A stretch of 64,000 bases of DNA from the NCBI GenBank assembly GCA_037127315.1, contig JBBBDQ010001154.1:1530001-1594000 (forward strand), given 5' to 3'. Positions 26,301 through 38,400 of the stretch are shown here, piece by piece. The DNA is from Ascarosepion bandense. Lineage: Eukaryota; Mollusca; Cephalopoda; Sepiida; Sepiidae. Positions within the stretch are counted from its first letter, which is position 1. Each line of letters opens with the position of its first letter. The translations under genes and the position numbers were made by a program. The notes beneath the pieces are model-generated. The model did no database searches. It saw nothing but the letters and a program-made list of their open reading frames with translations, and had not been told where the DNA came from.

Positions 26301-29232
26301 TTATTTCTTTTTACCTGGAGACTGTTGTTTTACTTATATTTTTTTAATTGTAGGGATCGCCAAAATTAACGTACGGCCTCACTTTCACCTTTTCTGTGAA
26401 ATTGCTTTTGTGAGCGGGCACTTTTAAATGAATATAAAATAGTGTTTTCAACCGATTAAAATTTTTTTCATGAAACATTTATTTTTAAGATATAATATTT
26501 TTTAACAAAATTCCCGTGTGATATTAAATTATATTGAATCCTTTCTTTCTTCAAACACATAGAAAATTTATTCACATATTTAATAACATGGTTCTTCTCT
26601 ATGACACTAGAGCCATAGTTGTTTGGCCCTCCTCCATGATTCTACATAGCTTTTTGGCCCTCACTCTCCAGAAGGTTGCTGACCCTTGTAATATACAAAG
26701 AAAGATAATTTACATTATTTATTATGTATTATTTATTTTGTTATTTATTTATTGTTTTATTAAGTAGTGCTGACATTGTATGGCAGCTTCAGTTTTTTTC
26801 CAACAACTGTAGCATAGCTTCACCCTGCCTCTTCCATAAATATATTCATGGTAATTGTTCTGATGAATTTTCTTCCATAATACCTAGACTGTATGAATTT
26901 AAGCCCAGCACTATATTATATATATGGATGTGCATTGTGGTGCAATGGTTATCGGCTTGGAATGAGAAATCAGGGTGTGGGGTTCGAATTCAAGTTGAAT
27001 TGCTTGCATTCACTTATACACAATTAACTTTGGGAAAGGTATTAATTCATCTTTGCCCTCCAGTTATGGGTGAAATAATAGGACAGACTGGGTTCTATAG
27101 CTTTGGTTGGCAACCAGTTTACTGCAGAAAATAATGGCAACCTACTATGGGATGACCTTCTGCCTAGTCAGTCATGTCTCTTTCAAGACATGATTGGCCA
27201 AAGCGTGTATCACATATGGCACTTAACTGACTGACTGACTATATATATATATATATGTGTATTAGTCATCCACATACAATATAATAGTTGGAAACATAAT
27301 TAAAACCTGTTGGGCATAAACTGGGTGATTGGTTTTCTATTGTTATGAAGTAATAAACTGATCGCCCACTAATTATACTTAATATAATAATGTAATATAA
27401 TCTATCTCTTCTCCCTCCAACTTTGAGTTAAATGGCATGAGAAATTGGGTTCTATAGCCTTGGTTGGCAACCAGTCTACCGCAGAAAGTAATGGTAACCT
27501 ACTGTGGGATAACCTTCTGCCCAGTCAGTCATGTCTCGGAAGAGACATGATCACCCAAGTGTGTATCACGTATGGCACTTACCTGACTGACTATATTTGT
27601 GGCAAGGTCTCATCATTTTATAATTGAAAAAGGCTTACTAAGGAGATCTTTATAACCTATCATGTGTACTGATTTTTTTGTCTAAGTCTCTAGTGTTCTT
27701 CCTTATCCAGTATTTTCACTCCATTCCACATAGGTTGGTGGCTGCCCCCCCCCCCCTATGATAAGCTATGCCTGATTTCATTTTTCCTCCCATCATTATG
27801 GCTTTTCAATGTTACCATAACCTAACTTTTAGTAGGTGGTTAGTTTCATCTTTATATTCTTTATCACAACTGCGAGGACTGGAGTACACACAGTCCTTAG
27901 TCATGTTCTCTGCCGTGTTAGGCTTCTTTCAGCAGTGATTTCTTTGTAGAGTCGAGCTTCTTCTGAATATTGCTTTGATGTTTCATGGATTGTAGTTCTT
28001 GGTATGTGTCTGAGTTCCTGATTTTTGCCTGGTATTGGAGGCATTGGTTGACCCTTTCTTCACAATGTATTGGTGGTACAAATCAAAGTTGAGTTATTGT
28101 CCAGTTATGGTTGTTTTTCAACATACGAATATCTTGAACCCATTCAGTATGTGGCCAGAAAGGTCAGTTGCACTATTTTTGTGTGTGTGTGCGTATGAGA
28201 GAGAGAGAGAGAGAATGTGAGAGTGTATGTGCATGTGCTTGTGTGTGCATGAATACATTTGTCTATTAATGTGATTATAATTATTTGTTTACCTTAAGTG
28301 TTTTGTTTAGAAGAAAAAAATTCACCCTTAATGTTGTCAAAAATTTATCTCATGTTATTCATATTGCAGGTGGATGAACTTTTTACAGTTCCTGGAGTTG
28401 GAACTGTGGTTGGAGGCAATCTGAAACGGTAAATTTTTTTACTAAGTTTTAGTATTCATAAAATGTTTCTATATACTCTGGAAACATCTGTCTTATGAGA
28501 AGCCACTCTCAGGAGTATTATTTTTACAGTGTTCACTTTACGGGCAGATATTTTACTTATTTGTTTATATATACATAAATATACACTGAAACAAAGTGGA
28601 GAAGCTTTTTAACATTATTTGTCTGTATTTATGAGATGAGGTATCGTAATTATTTGTACTATTTACATTGTTTAGACTGTTGTTCTCATCTTTGTTGCCA
28701 TATTTATGATGTTTCAGCCATTGTATGCTTTGACCTTCTTCAGGTGATTGGAATTTTGAACTGAACCAGGGTAGATTGTTCTGGTTCCATGAGTCATGCC
28801 TCTTAACATTTAGGCTATGTGTTGGTTGGATCCAGTGGCTTGATCCAAAGAGTTGTGAGTTCAATACCTGGCTACAGCAGAGGTGAATAAAATCTTAAGA
28901 AGCTTAGTTAAAGGGCGATAATGGATATTGAGACACCTGAAAGCAGCAGGACTTGTGGAACTAGAACAATCTACAATCTAGAGAGTTCCTTTTGAAATTC
29001 TAGTCACTTGAAGAAAGTCAGAGTGTACAACAATGTAAATAGTGCAAATAGTTTTTCAACAATGACGTATTACATACATCTAAAGATTAGAATGAAAAAC
29101 AAAAAGTTTGTTTCAGGAAAATGCATTGCTTATCATTGTAACCTTAGTTCAACTTGACTTACATCACATTGGCAACTTTTCCACTTTGTCTCATCTCCAT
29201 TTTTGTTGTTTTTGATACTATTATACAGCCTA

Positions 29233-29303
<71 letters not shown>

Positions 29304-32300
29304 TCATCTCACCCCAAGCAGGGGTTGTGCAGGAGGTTACATCAGGGAAAGTGATGAAAATGAGGGGTTAGCTATAGAAAATGTCAGGAGGAGGGTAATA
29401 GACGGATGAGGATACCGAGGATGTGGGTGGAGTAGATGGAAAAAGAACTTAAGAGAATGGATGAGAGTTAGTGAGATAGGAGATGTCTATTGACCTTACA
29501 TTTAAATTCCTGGAGATTGTAGCTGTCGGGGAAGCAAGTATATGGAAGAGAATTCTACAGGTGGGAAGTGCTTGAAAAGAAGCTGTTAGAGTAGAAATTG
29601 CAGTTACACTTTATTGGTTTCACTGTAAAAGGGTGGGACCTAGTTGCTAATTTAGTAGCTCTTGTAAATTCATACCTAGGGGGCACCAGTGATCTAAGTT
29701 CATCGAAGCAGAAGCTGTGAAAGTATTTATAGAAGAGGCACAGGGAAGCCACATCCCGCCGGTGAGAGAGCGACTGCAGCCAAGCTGCTAAGTCAGTTTC
29801 GGTTACATTGATTCTCCATTGGATTTTGTCAAGAACCCCGAGGTGAATAGCAGGTTCACCCGACCAGATGTGGCAGCAGTATTCAATACACGGGCGGATG
29901 GTAGATTTATATACGTGCAGGATGGACTCAGATGGGAAAAACTTCCTGGCCCTGCACAGTGAACCGACCTTCTTGGCAGTGGATTTAGCTATGGATTCGA
30001 TATAGTCATTCCACTTGAGGTCTGCTGAGAGTGTGAGACCAAGGAGGCATAGTGTTTTACTCTCAGAGAGGCTAGCTTGTTCCATGCTAATGGGGGGTAG
30101 AAGCGATTGTTTCTGATGGTTAATAGATAACAGCTTTTGTTTTGGGAGCATTAAAATTTACGAACCATTTCTTTCCCCAGTCCATCACGGATTGGAGGTC
30201 CTTCTCAAGCTTGGCAGCGAGGTTTGCTTTGTCAACCTCAGCAGATTTTTGATCGAGGTGAGAATAAATGGTGGTGTCGTCGGCGTATATGCCTACTTGG
30301 GATCTTATAACATCAGGGAGATCTTTAATGTAGATAAGAAAAAGCGTAGGACCTAGAAAAGAGCCTTGAGGAACACCTGCATTTGTATGGTAGTTTTGGG
30401 AGGCATGTCCGTTTAATACTACCTTCATTTTGTGATTAGAGAGGAATAACTGGGTTAGGTCAAACAATGGTCCAATTATACCATAGCTCTGCAGCTTGTG
30501 TAGAAGGCCAGCATGCCAGACCCTGTCAAACGCTTCAAAAATATCCAGGGCAACTGTTTGAGCTTCACCATTGTTGTCGGGAGCCTGGTATATATACTCT
30601 GTGATGGTCATTAGCATATCAGCAGTAGACCTGGTGAAACGGAAATCATACTGTTTGTTCGAGAGGAGTCTGTGGGCTGTGAGATGCTGAACCACTTCAG
30701 CATTGATAATGGCTTTGAACATTTTGCAAAGATCGGTAGGAGGCTGATAGGGCAGTAATTAGTGGGGTCTGAGGGTTCTCCAGTATTCTTAAATATAGGA
30801 ACTACAGAGGAAGACTTCCAACAGGCAGGAAAGCAGGAAGCAGATAGGCAGTAGCTGTAGAGCTTAGAGAGGACAGAGGAAAGTTCAGGGGCACATTTCT
30901 TCAAGACTATGATTTGAATTCCGTCCCCTCCGCTTGCTTTATGAGGGTCAAGCTTAGAGATTATGCTAGAGACCAGCGAGGTGGGAATGTTGACATCATT
31001 CAGTTGGGCCTCAGTTCTAGGTGGGAAGTCGGGTATAGATACTCCAGACAAATCCAGTCTTGAATTGGTGGAGAATCTGCGAGCAAAGCATTCAGCCTTG
31101 TCTGCTGAAGAGGTGAGGACCTCAAATTCATTGATTAAAGTGGGTATTGAGGTTTTACTATTGTTAAGCACACTTTTACAGAGTCACCAGTAGTCTTTGG
31201 TGCTGAACTTATGGGATCCTATGTGTTGCTTCATTCTGGCAGCAAACAACATCTTAGCTTCATTGAGTATCTTTTTGCACTTATTACATGCTGAGGTGAA
31301 AAGGCGCCTCTTATGGTCCGATGCGTAGCTTCTGTAAAGCTGGAAAAAGTGATTCCGGTGGGCAGTGGCGGCTGAGCAAGCAGGTGAGAACCAGGGGAAC
31401 GAATGGTATTTAAGCTGAAACTTCCTGGCTGGGATGAATGCATTGATGCCAGTCTTAACCCAAGAGGAAACCTCGGATACACAGTCTTCAACGGGAAGAC
31501 TAAAAACATTGTTCCACGAGATGTCACACAGGAAGTTGCAGAACGAGTCCCAGTCTGCTTTTTGGTAGTAGTAGGATGTTCTGCTGGTCTGAGTTTTTTG
31601 AGTGGCGTGGGAGTTGAAGGAGATGTTAACGGAAAGAGTTTCCGAGAGGGCAGAGCTGCTTGACATTGCAAGAGTCTGGGATGGAGATGAAGCTGAGGTC
31701 TAGCAGTGAGTTACTTCCATTAGGGTTATTGGAGAAACGTGTGGGGAAATCCACCATTTGTTTAAGAGACTGGGTGACAGAGTTTTCCAGCCACTTGGCA
31801 TGGTGGGTGTTAAAGTCACCAAGCATAAATGTATGGGTAGATAGATGAAAAGAAATAGCCTTATCGATATTAGTAGAGATGTTATCACTTACTGAACAGT
31901 CAGAGGATGAGGGGGAGTAGTAGAGAAAGAAAAGATAGCTAACCGAGCTTAGAAGTGAGAGATGGAAGCACATGAAAGAATGGTCTAGGGATTCAAGAGA
32001 GATCACCCTAGCTAGAGGGAGGTGTTCACTGACATAAGCACCAAGCCCATGCATATGGACATTGGAGTCCTTCCTGAAGAGGGGAAGGTAACCAGGAACG
32101 TAATACTAAACAGTTATAGGTCAGGTTTAAATTAGATATAAATTAGACCAGTAAACAGTTGTACTAGAATGTGCTCAATACATGTTTGAAGCAAAATGAA
32201 GATCTAATATTTGAGTTGGGGAGATCAGCTGTTTACACTACCATGATTTCAAACTTTACAGTTTTAATCAGGCAATATTGTATTTTATTGTATAGAAATC

Positions 32301-32357
32301 GTCTTACAAAACAAAAAAGATTGAAAACATGGTAGCATAATTGACTGATCTCCCCAA

Positions 32358-32412
<55 letters not shown>

Positions 32413-35400
32413 CATTAACGACGATTAACGAAACTTCGTTATAAACAACCGACAATTTGAAAAGATTTGTTTGAACATTATTTTTTATCGATGCTTGTAT
32501 TTAAGTAGATATTCTGTATTTTAATTAAACAGCATTATATATTTATATCTACTGGCCTGATTATTTACGATAAATTTTTATTACGAAAATGTGGGTCATT
32601 CGGCAAGATTCGAACCTGCGATCTCTATCCACATAGGGAAAGCTACCATGTGATTTGGCATGTCTTAGACCTCTCGACCACGAATGACCATTAGCCTAAA
32701 CGAGGTTCTAATCAAGCCTATATAACACAGTTTTCGATTCATTGCAATAACCATATCTGCTCTGAATATCTGTGTTATATAGGCTTGATTAGAACCTTCT
32801 TTAGACTGATGGTCATTCGTGGTTGAGAGGTCTAAGACACGCCAGATCACATGGTAGCTTCCCCTATGTAGATAGGGGTTGCAGGTTCAAATCCTGCCAA
32901 ATGACACACATTTTCGTAATAAAAATTTATCGTAAATAATCAGGCCAGTAGATATAAATATATAATTCCGTTTAATTAAAAAACAGAATATCTACTTAAA
33001 TACGAGTATGCATAAAAAATAATGTTCAAACAAATCATTTAATATATTGCATTCCATCAGCATGGCTGATGCTAACCTCCTTGAGAATTACTCTTTGTGC
33101 CTTCTCGGGCTCATGTTTTCCACTGACGTGAAGTGGAAAGATTATATTGGATCAATTGCTGAGTCTGCTGCTAGGAAAGTTGGTTCTCTATGATGTCCTA
33201 GGCAATTTTTCATGCCAGAATCTATCTTACACATTTATAAGTTCCCCATTTGTCCTTGCGTTGAATATTAGCCCTGACTTGGTGTCTCTGCTTCAACATT
33301 GTTGTAACATAGCTTCCTCTGCGTCTTTTCTATAAAAATTTTTATGGTAATTGTTCTGATGATTTTTCTTCTTTTTTGGTTTAATCTGATTCTTGTAGAT
33401 GACACTAATTGTTAGTATTTGCTGTATTTTGTCTTGTCTAATTTCAGGGGCTCAATTCGCGAGGGTGATGACCTGATGTTGGGGCCAATGTTAGATGGAG
33501 ACTTTCACAAAGCGACTGTTAAAACTGTGCACCGGAATCGCCTTCCATGTCGGTTAATACAAGCAGGACAGTCTGCTACAGTGGCATTGCTCAATGTTGA
33601 GAGGGAATCCTTACGAAAGGTTGGTGGCAAATGAAACTTTTTTTTTTCAAAAACATTAATATCGCTTGTAGAAATCACACATAAAAAATTAAAATGTATA
33701 TAAAAGCAAGTGCTATTGAACAAATCCAGGTGTTGTTATTGTTCATGGTTTTACTGTAGAAAGGCATTGAAATTGGAAAGAAAGGGATTGTCAGGGGGTC
33801 AGGAATTAATGTAAGAATTGTTGATAAAATAGGGTTATTATATATTTCATGTAAATATACTGTTTATGATTTAACAATAAAAATGAATTAAAATCAGTAA
33901 GAAAGGGATTGTCAAATGTCAAATATTAATATCAGAATTACTGATTAAATATGGTTATATATATATTAATAATGAAATATTCACCACTTACTTGCTACCC
34001 AAGTTTCAACCATATGGGTCTCTGCCTAATGAGATTGCTATGGTTGAAACCTGAGTAGCAAGTGGTGAATATTTCTTTTGATTGTCTAACCAGTACCTCT
34101 TTTACTGTTATATATATATATATATATAAGAAAAATTAAAGCAGACACATTATTTTGTAGGTAAATTGGAAGTATAGACCTATTTCAGGTGAACCATTAT
34201 CAGCTTCCGTCTTTATTGTACAAAGGATTTTACACGAATGAGATTCACAAAGACCTCAAAAGAGAAAATTTAAGAAAAAGATTAAGAAAAAATACATCAT
34301 TTTTCTTAAAATTTCTCTATTTAGGGAGCGACCATTATTTTTAATCTTTTTTTTTGAGATCTTTGTGAATCTCATTCGTGTAAAATCCTTTGTACATTAA
34401 AGACAGAAGCTGATGATGGTTCGCCTGAAATAGGCCTACACTTCCGATTTACCAAGAAATAACGTGTCTGCCTTAATTTTTCTTATATTTGCTCTATATG
34501 TATTTATATACATATATATTTAGAGCTCTCTTAGAGAGTAATCCGACCACTGTATATACAGGATACTCCTTTGGATTCTTCTACACTCACACTGCATGCT
34601 GATATATATATATATACGCACTGGAATCAGGAAGAAAAAGGATTTTACACGTGTAAAATAAAGACAGAATCTGATGATTGTTTGCCTGAAATAGGCCGAT
34701 ACTTCCGATTTACCACGAAATAATGTGCCTGCCTTAATTTTTCATATATTTGCTCTATATGGGTTTATATACATATATATTTAGAGCTCTCTTAGAGAGT
34801 AATCCTACCACTGTATGTACAGGATACTCCTTTGGATTCTTCTACACTGACACCGCATGCTGATATATATATATATGCACTGGAATCAGGAAGAAAAGGA
34901 TTATTAGTGGTCAGGATTAAAGATAGCATTACTGACTGAATATTTGTTACAATTCTTCTTCTATGTGCCTTCAGGACGAAGGCGATCATGGCCTTCCACG
35001 TTTCCCTATCCCTGGTGGCTCAGAGCACGTCTTCTCCTGTTACACTGTTCAATCCACGTTTCGTCATCCAACTGATTAGGTCCTTCAAATATGTTATCCG
35101 TTGCTTTCTCTCTGTCTCTTTTTCCCTCTATCTGGCCTGTTAGTATCAGATTCTCCAAGCCCTCCTTCCTCATTGTGTGTCCCAGGAACTTCAGCTGTCT
35201 CTTCCTGATGCTCAGTATTAGTTTCCTTTTTGTTTCCATCATTTTTAAGACCTCATCATTGCTCACATGCTCGATCCATGATATTCACAGCATCCTTCTG
35301 TAGAACCACATTTTAATTGCGTCAAGTTTTTCCTTCATCTTTGATGATATTGTCCAGCATTCACTGCCATATTGAAGGACAGACATCACATAGCAATCCA

Positions 35401-38400
35401 GTACTCTCTTCCTAGTTTGTAGCGAAATTGTCCTGTTTCTTAATACCTTACTCAACTTCTGGAATGCTTCCTTCACCATGCCAATTCGCCTTCGGATCTC
35501 TGTGTCGCACTTTCCATCTTCTATTATAACGCTTCCCAGGTATTTAAATTTTTGTACCTGCTTGATTCTGGTATCCCCGACTTGTATTTGGCATTTTGGG
35601 CTGCCCTTTTTACTGATGACCATGCATTCGGTTTTCGTGCAGTTTATTTCTAGTCCTTTCTTGTTACTTTCTTCTGCTACCTTCTGTAGGAGGTCTTGTA
35701 GTTTCCTTTCTGTGTCTGCTATCAGCACTGTATCATCTGTGTATCTTAGGTTGTTTAAATTGTGGCCTCCGATTATGAATCCAGGCATAACTTCTAGGGT
35801 CCTCAAAATATTCTCGCTGTACAAGTTGAACAGATCCGGTGAAAAGACACATCCCTGCCTTACGCCCCTTTTATCTTTGTATATCTACTCAATTCATTAC
35901 CTGCCCATATGCAAGCAGTTTACTGCCAGTAAAGATTCTTTATTACTTTCAAGTCTTTCCCAAATATGTCCAGGCTGTCGAGCATCTCCATCAGTTCTTT
36001 GTGGGGTATTTTGTCAAACGCCTTCGCATAATCAATGAAGCACAGGTATAAGTACTTCTTCATTTGTATTGCCCTTTCGGAGAGCATCCTAATCATAAAT
36101 ATGGCATTCCTTGTTCCCGTGTCTTTAACGAAACCACACTGTTCTTGTCCTATCTCTGGCCTGATTCTGCTTCTCGCTCTATTCATCAGGATTCGGACTA
36201 TCAGTTTTGTTATATGGCTCATTAAACTGATGGTTCTGTGGAGTTCAAACTCGTTTGCTCCTGGCTTCTTAGGTAGTGCTATGAAGATAGACTTGCTGAG
36301 GTCATCTGGTATAACCCCACTATTATAAATTTCATTTATTATTTCAGTAATTTTTTCTATACCAAATTCTTCCAGGGCTATCAACAGCTCTATGACTATG
36401 CCATCTGGTCCCGCTGCTTTGTTTCTATTCAGTTTGTCTAGTGCAGATTCCACTTCAGACTTTCATATTTCCGGTCCGTCTCATCTTGGCGTATTATTGG
36501 TTGCTCTCTCTTGTTGTGGAAAAGATCTTTTATATATTCTTCCCATCGTTGGCGTATTTCCTCTTTCTCCAAAATGATTGTTCCGTCCTTAGATTTTATA
36601 CAGCCTGTTGAAGAGCAAGTTTTTTGTCCTGTCAGTTCTTTTATTTCCTTATGCATGTCTGCTTTATTAGTCCTGCTCAATCTCTCGACTTCTGCACGTT
36701 TGTCATTGAGCCATTTCTCTTTAGCCTGTCTACATTTAGTTTTTATTTCCTTGTGTCGTTCCCTGTACTCCGTTCCATGTCTTGATATAATTTTCTGCCT
36801 CCTTTGCATCATTTCCAGAATCTCTTCTGTCATCTACTTGTTTTTTTTTCTGCACCTATTTTCCTTTGGGCAATGTTGTTTGCTGATGTCAGTATTGCTT
36901 CCTTTAGCAAGTCCCATTTTGAGTGTCCTTTCCTAGTTTGTTCTTCAGATTTGGTTTTCACGCTGTTAGTGTATTCTTTCTGTAGTTTGAGGTCATTCAC
37001 GAGTGCATTGTATATCAGTTTTGGTGCTGTATTAGGCTTCTTCAATCTCCGGAGTTTCACTTTTAATTTGCAGATGAGTGGTATCCTGTTGCCTTCTCCA
37101 TGGTGGTTTATTGAGACACCAACTCTAGTTAGCTTGGTATTGACTCATTAAGAGTTCCTCCGCCCTTTGTAGGGTTTTTTTTGTTTATCCTACTGGGTTG
37201 CTAACATCCTATATATATATATATATATATACATATAAAAGCGGGGTGGAAGAAAGAACAAATATTAAGATATTAAGTATATACTTAGTATAAGTTCAAA
37301 GAAGTAGTTCTGTAAAAAAAAAAGTCAATTCCTCTAGTCAGTAGTAACTAGTAAAAGAGAAAGCATAAAATATGCAGTAAACAGAAGCTATTTTCTTTGA
37401 AATTTCATCCTTTCTCAAAGAGAACATCCATTTTTATTTGGATATTTCCAGCAGTGCATATTCTTTTTGCGATGCCATGTGATCTCAAGAGGCAGGGAAC
37501 ACGCAGATGAAATATAATACTATTTAATATCTTACAATACAAAAATCATCTTTAAATTAAACATTGATATATTTATAAACTTAATATAACAAAAAAAAAA
37601 CAAGAAAAATTAAATTATTCTGAAAAAAAAAATATTGAAAACAAAGCATGAAAAACAGTGAAATGAAGAATGTACAAATCACAAAAATCAAAAATATTGT
37701 CACTAGAAGATACATTTTACTAAATATTCACTGTAGAATACATTTATAAATATTGTCACTAGAGAAATACATTGCTAAATATTGTCACTAGAGAAATACA
37801 TTTTATCGTCTTGTCATTAGAGAAATGCATTTTGCTACGATATTGTCACTATAGAAATACATTTATAAATATTGTCACTAGAAATGCATTGCTAAATATT
37901 GTCACTAGAGGTAAATGCTAAATATTGTCATTAGAGAAATGCATTGCTAAATATTGTCACTATAGAAATGCATTATAAATATTGTCACTGTAGAAATACA
38001 TTGCTAAATATTGTCACTATAGAAATACATTTTACTAAATATTGTCCTAGAGAAATGCATTACTAAATATTGTCACTGAAAATACATTTGCTAAATATTG
38101 TCACTATAGAAATACATTGCTAAATATTGTCACTATAGAAATACATTGCTAAATATTGTCACTATAGAAATACATTGCTAAATATTGTCACTAGAAATGC
38201 ATTTATAAATATTGTCACTAAAGTACGTTGCTAAATATTATCACTAGAAATACATTGCTAAATATTGTCACTATGAAATACATTGCTAAATATTGTCACT
38301 GTAGAAATACATTGCTAAATATTGTCACTATTAGAAATACATTTACTAAATGTTGTCACTATAGAATACATTGCTAAATATTGTCACTATAGAAATACAT

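Larger units (their letters stand above)
32464..33036. repeat. Palindrome with two type-II tRNA-like arms
   Basis: Arms 32464-32730 and 32770-33036 are both 267 bp and nearly exact reverse complements, around a 39-bp loop. Each arm holds a tRNA-like segment; outside it the arms also match (CTACTGGCCTGATTATTTAC and its reverse complement). It lies in intron f/g. Confidence 0.9.

Noticed and set aside
32810..32906. Functional tRNA gene
   Set aside because: The anticodon loop lacks T33 and the acceptor has a mismatch; two inverted copies in a palindrome point to a mobile element.
35478..37151. Long + strand frames
   Set aside because: They are antisense shadows of the RTE-type LINE on the minus strand.
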